Below, piece by piece: positions 31,102 through 33,907 of a DNA stretch of 33,907 bases (position 1 is the stretch's first letter; each line of letters begins with the position of its first letter). The notes under the pieces were generated by a model. That model did not search any database, was not told the DNA's origin, and saw only the letters and a list, made by a program, of their open reading frames with translations. The stretch is taken from NCBI GenBank assembly GCA_023246715.1, contig JAHFHZ010000010.1, positions 1 through 33,907 on the forward strand, in the 5' to 3' direction. Made by a program: the position numbers and the translations under genes. The DNA comes from Candidatus Magasanikiibacteriota bacterium (GTDB lineage: Bacteria; Patescibacteriota; Patescibacteriia; Magasanikbacterales; GWA2-37-8).

Positions 31102-32337
31102 ATGTCCCCGACGCTTAAAAAAATACTCCTGATCATTGGCTTTAGTATCGTCGTCGCGTTAATAGGCGCGGGGCTGTATTTGATATTTGTCAAAAAACCA
31201 ACCACACTCCCTCCAGGAACTACCGGCACGGCGGGGCCCGGCACCACCGGTCAATTGCCCGCGGCGGGCGAACGACCAACCACGCTCACCACTCCCGGCG
31301 CCGGAGAAATACCCGGGACATTGCCGACGGCAGCCACCATCCCTGGCGAAGTTCCCGGCTTTTTCCAGGCTGAACCGGTAAAGCAGCTTACTCCCGAACT
31401 GGCCCTGTTCACCTCTCTAAATAATCAAGGGACGGTTCGCTATCAGAACCCGAGTGATGGAAAATTTTACCAAATAACTGGCGACGGAAGCATTCGGGCT
31501 CTTTCCGATCAAGCTTTCTACGATGTCAGCAAAGTAACTTGGGCCAAAAATAAGAACCAGGCCGTGCTTGAATACCCGGATAATTCTAAAATTATCTACA
31601 ATTTTGAATCGCAAAAACAAGTAACCCTTCCCAAACACTGGCAAGAATTTTCTTTTGCGCCCGAAGGCAGCGAGATCGCCGCCAAAAGCATCGCTTTATC
31701 TCCTGAAAATCGCTGGCTGGTCACCGTTAAAGACGATGGTACCGGCACCCAACTAATCGAACCACTCGGCAATAACGCGGCCAAAGTAACCGTTGACTGG
31801 TCTCCCAGTCGGCAAACCGTTGCGCTATCCCAAACCGGCGAGCCGCTCGGCGCGGACCGGCGCGAGGTGCTGTTTGTGGGCTTACATGGCGAAAATTTTA
31901 AATCAACGGTTGTCGAAGGAACCAACCTGGTTTCACAATGGTCCCCCACCGGCCAACGACTACTCTACAGCGTGGTAAGCCAGCGCAACAGCTTTAAACC
32001 AGAGCTATGGGTGGTTGATGCCTACGGCGACCAAATTGGCGGCAGCCGCCAGGCGCTGCAAGTAAACACCTGGGCCGATAAGTGTGCTTTTGGGGGTGAA
32101 AACACCCTGTACTGCGCTATCCCCCAAGAACTGCCCAACGGCGCCGGAATGGCCCGCGAAATTTCCGATGGCACGCCCGACGATGTGTATAAAATTGACC
32201 TAACAACCGGGCTTAAAACTCCGCTCTCGCTCGGCAACAATAGCTATCATGTCGGGACAATCTCCTACGATAAAACCAGAAATAAAGTAATTTTCACCGA
32301 TCCTAACCAAGCGGGAATTTTTGAAATCAACCCTTAA
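31102..32337 (+). CDS. membrane-anchored beta-propeller-like protein
   Basis: 411 residues. One membrane helix (about 8-29) is followed by a Thr/Pro/Gly-rich linker (33-85) and a repetitive beta domain (95-411) with TolB/WD40-like blades, for example KVTWAKNKNQAVLEYPDNSK, SIALSPENRWLVTVKDDGTG, KVTVDWSPSRQTVALSQTGE and LVSQWSPTGQRLLYSVVSQR. Such propellers usually bind proteins outside the membrane. The DsbA-like gene follows by 8 nt and the VirB2-like gene next, suggesting a role at a secretion or pilus apparatus. No catalytic residues are apparent. Confidence 0.75.
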   Translation: MSPTLKKILLIIGFSIVVALIGAGLYLIFVKKPTTLPPGTTGTAGPGTTGQLPAAGERPTTLTTPGAGEIPGTLPTAATIPGEVPGFFQAEPVKQLTPELALFTSLNNQGTVRYQNPSDGKFYQITGDGSIRALSDQAFYDVSKVTWAKNKNQAVLEYPDNSKIIYNFESQKQVTLPKHWQEFSFAPEGSEIAAKSIALSPENRWLVTVKDDGTGTQLIEPLGNNAAKVTVDWSPSRQTVALSQTGEPLGADRREVLFVGLHGENFKSTVVEGTNLVSQWSPTGQRLLYSVVSQRNSFKPELWVVDAYGDQIGGSRQALQVNTWADKCAFGGENTLYCAIPQELPNGAGMAREISDGTPDDVYKIDLTTGLKTPLSLGNNSYHVGTISYDKTRNKVIFTDPNQAGIFEINP

Positions 32338-32345
32338 ACAGCAAT

Positions 32346-33008
32346 ATGCCCGAACAACACCGTCGGCTTTTTATCTTTATTTTTGCCCTATTAGTGGTTA
32401 CTCTCGGATTGCTCGCCTTGCGGCTTAAAAAAGCCGCCGAAATTGTTGTTAAACCCGATGACACGCCGATTATTTCACCGGGTTTTGCCCCTATCCCACC
32501 CGATCCTAAAGAATACATTCTCGGCAGCCCCGGCGCACCGTTGACCGCCACAGTGTTTCTGGATTTCAGTTGCGCGGAGTGTCGTAGCCTCTACCAAACA
32601 CTACAGAGCTTTGTTCGCAGCAACCCCAAAAATATCCGCTTAATTTGGAAAGACGCTCCAGGCTCATCACTTCTGTTAAAAAGTGCCGAAAAAGCTCATG
32701 TTGCCGCCTGGTGCGCCGGAGAACAAGGGCGTTTCTGGCACTATGCCGACGCGATCTTTGCTGACAAAAATAACTGGCACGAAGATAAATTGCCGGTTTT
32801 AGCCGCCAACCTTAAATTAGATTTGCCGCGCTGGAACGCGTGCCGCGCTGGAACCGAAGCAAAAACAGCCGTTGAAAACTCCAGAGCCCTATTTAAGAGC
32901 CTGGGCTTATCTTTTACGCCCGTGCTATTCGTAAATAATCGTCTCATCAACCTCAACAAAGACATTAATATTGAGGAGCTGCTGGCCTCATTTACGACCT
33001 CCCTGTAA
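32346..33008 (+). CDS. DsbA/BdbD-like thiol oxidoreductase, membrane-anchored
   Basis: 220 residues. One N-terminal membrane helix (8-26), then the thioredoxin-like domain beginning EYILGSPGAPLTATVFLDF with active site C76-A-E-C79, an inserted helical region (HVAAWCAGEQGRFWHYADAI), and the cis-Pro loop FTPVLFVNN (P192). This is the DsbA_4/Thioredoxin_4 layout of secreted disulfide-forming enzymes. Extra cysteines at 123 and 166 may form a structural pair. The next gene, 4 nt downstream, encodes a protein with many exported cysteines, a likely substrate. Confidence 0.9.
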   Translation: MPEQHRRLFIFIFALLVVTLGLLALRLKKAAEIVVKPDDTPIISPGFAPIPPDPKEYILGSPGAPLTATVFLDFSCAECRSLYQTLQSFVRSNPKNIRLIWKDAPGSSLLLKSAEKAHVAAWCAGEQGRFWHYADAIFADKNNWHEDKLPVLAANLKLDLPRWNACRAGTEAKTAVENSRALFKSLGLSFTPVLFVNNRLINLNKDINIEELLASFTTSL

Positions 33009-33012
33009 TTGT

Positions 33013-33907
33013 ATGACCGAGCGCGGCAAAAAAATTATTTTCCTCGCGGCTCTCCTGGTAGCAAGCCTTACTCCCCTCGCAGTGGCCAAGGCCGGCTTAT
33101 GCCATTGCCACAGTTATGACCGCTACCAGAACGGCAACGTTCCCTCGCTACGCGTAATTCCGAATGAATTCTTGGAAAAATTCCGCGACCAACCGCTGAC
33201 GAAGCGAGCCGACTGCGATGAAATCGTCCGCTTGCGGTCGCTGACCAGTATCCCTTTCAGGGAGTATGGCAAATGCGAATACCTAGATGCCCAGCTCTGT
33301 CAGGGCGTGCCCTGCTTCCCAAGTTCCAAAGCCTGCACCACCGCTGCCGACTGCCGGGGCTACGGAGGGGTCGGGGAATGCTTGAAACAAACCTGTTTTT
33401 TTGATCAAGCCGCTTCCGAAGGATTCAAAAACCAGCCATCAATTCTGGGTATTAAAGCTGATTTAAAGCTGGCTCCCACCTACCATCCAATTGTCAAAAT
33501 CCCCTTTGTCAGCTTCAGCGATTTGGACAAGCAGGTTGATTCCGAAGGGTACATCCAGCTGCCCTGGATTGGCGAATTCCTGGCTGGCATCTATAAGTAC
33601 GGCATCGTTGTGGCCAGCATCGTGGCCTCGGTAATTATTATTGTGGCCGGCCTACGAGTAATTATGTCCGCCGGAGGCGAAGAAAAAGCCGAGGGCTATA
33701 AAAGCATTACCCACGCAATTATCGGGTTGGGCCTGGTTTGGGGTTCATACGCCATCTTGTATACGGTTAGCCCGAACTTGGTAAATTTTAAAACCTTGCG
33801 GATTAAATATATTGAACGCGAAGATTTAAAGGTTGATGATCATTCCTGCGACGATTTAACCGATTGCCCAGACCAACAAAAACAGGCCGTACCTATCACC
33901 AAAGGAG
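33013..33907 (+). CDS. VirB2/TrbC-like membrane protein with Cys-rich ectodomain (truncated by window end)
   Basis: The frame is open from ATG 33013 to the window end (298 codons, no stop). A signal peptide covers about residues 6-27 and ends near AKA. The following region is rich in cysteines (LCHCHSYDRY, KCEYLDAQLCQGVPCF, CTTAADCRGYGGVGECLKQT), expected to form disulfides. Then two membrane helices with YGIVVASIVASVIIIVAGLR, VIMSAGGEEKAEGYKSITHA, and IIGLGLVWGSYAILYTVSPN, which resemble the TrbC/VirB2 pilin-like pairs common in Patescibacteria secretion loci. The tail after them is again charged with Cys. The Cys-rich head makes it larger than a simple VirB2. Confidence 0.78.
   Translation, partial: MTERGKKIIFLAALLVASLTPLAVAKAGLCHCHSYDRYQNGNVPSLRVIPNEFLEKFRDQPLTKRADCDEIVRLRSLTSIPFREYGKCEYLDAQLCQGVPCFPSSKACTTAADCRGYGGVGECLKQTCFFDQAASEGFKNQPSILGIKADLKLAPTYHPIVKIPFVSFSDLDKQVDSEGYIQLPWIGEFLAGIYKYGIVVASIVASVIIIVAGLRVIMSAGGEEKAEGYKSITHAIIGLGLVWGSYAILYTVSPNLVNFKTLRIKYIEREDLKVDDHSCDDLTDCPDQQKQAVPITKG

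Overview
The window reads as a piece of chromosome from a candidate-phyla-radiation (Patescibacteria) bacterium. That is an inference from gene content and style: compact genes, very short leaders, few clear Shine-Dalgarno sites, a LemA-HtpX pair, a ClpC-led cluster running into a VirB2/TrbC-like membrane protein, and many small lineage-specific membrane proteins. No rRNA, CRISPR array, transposase or prophage is visible. One tRNA gene is present.

Layout. 1-2450: a lone response-regulator receiver protein, an Ig-like membrane protein, and a decayed gene, with two copies of a compound palindromic repeat (GTCATTGCGAG...CTCGCAATGAC); the second copy sits inside the decayed gene. 2430-3570: a small cysteine-rich secreted protein with its own promoter and foreign-looking codon use, then a MarR-type regulator with a palindrome at its predicted transcription start. 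3586-7260: a short inverted-repeat element, then a cassette of secreted DUF4331 protein, TPR protein and HupE/UreJ-type membrane protein. 7420-9810: HU, an atypical NRAMP-family transporter and a cupredoxin-like lipoprotein. 9815-12211 (minus): a folate operon whose first gene is a homologue of the self-sacrificing p-aminobenzoate synthase CADD, followed by folP, folB and folK. 12355-13716: a promoter, a 160-bp inverted-repeat element, tRNA-Met(CAU) and, 5 nt later, tsaD. 13722-17213 (minus): dnaE. 17334-18203: a secreted protein carrying a complete CuA-type copper motif. 18247-23402 (minus): a small membrane protein, then rseP-pheS-pheT, with pheT broken by a one-base frameshift. 23435-26050: lemA-htpX and a two-gene, inverted-order RibD-like pair. 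26061-27824 (minus): a small membrane protein and a phosphomannomutase. 27891-33907: clpC, a coiled-coil protein, a membrane-anchored beta-propeller, a DsbA-like oxidoreductase and a VirB2/TrbC-like protein with a Cys-rich ectodomain that runs off the end.

How they fit together. The strongest unusual signal is the folate operon: CADD replaces PabABC for p-aminobenzoate in Chlamydia, and here a homologue with all metal ligands, the lysine and the tyrosine conserved leads folP-folB-folK. Second is the DUF4331-TPR-HupE cassette, whose function is unknown. Envelope redox and metal handling recur (CuA-like protein, cupredoxin-like lipoprotein, NRAMP variant, HupE-like protein, DsbA-like protein), which is notable if this is a reduced, mainly fermentative lineage.
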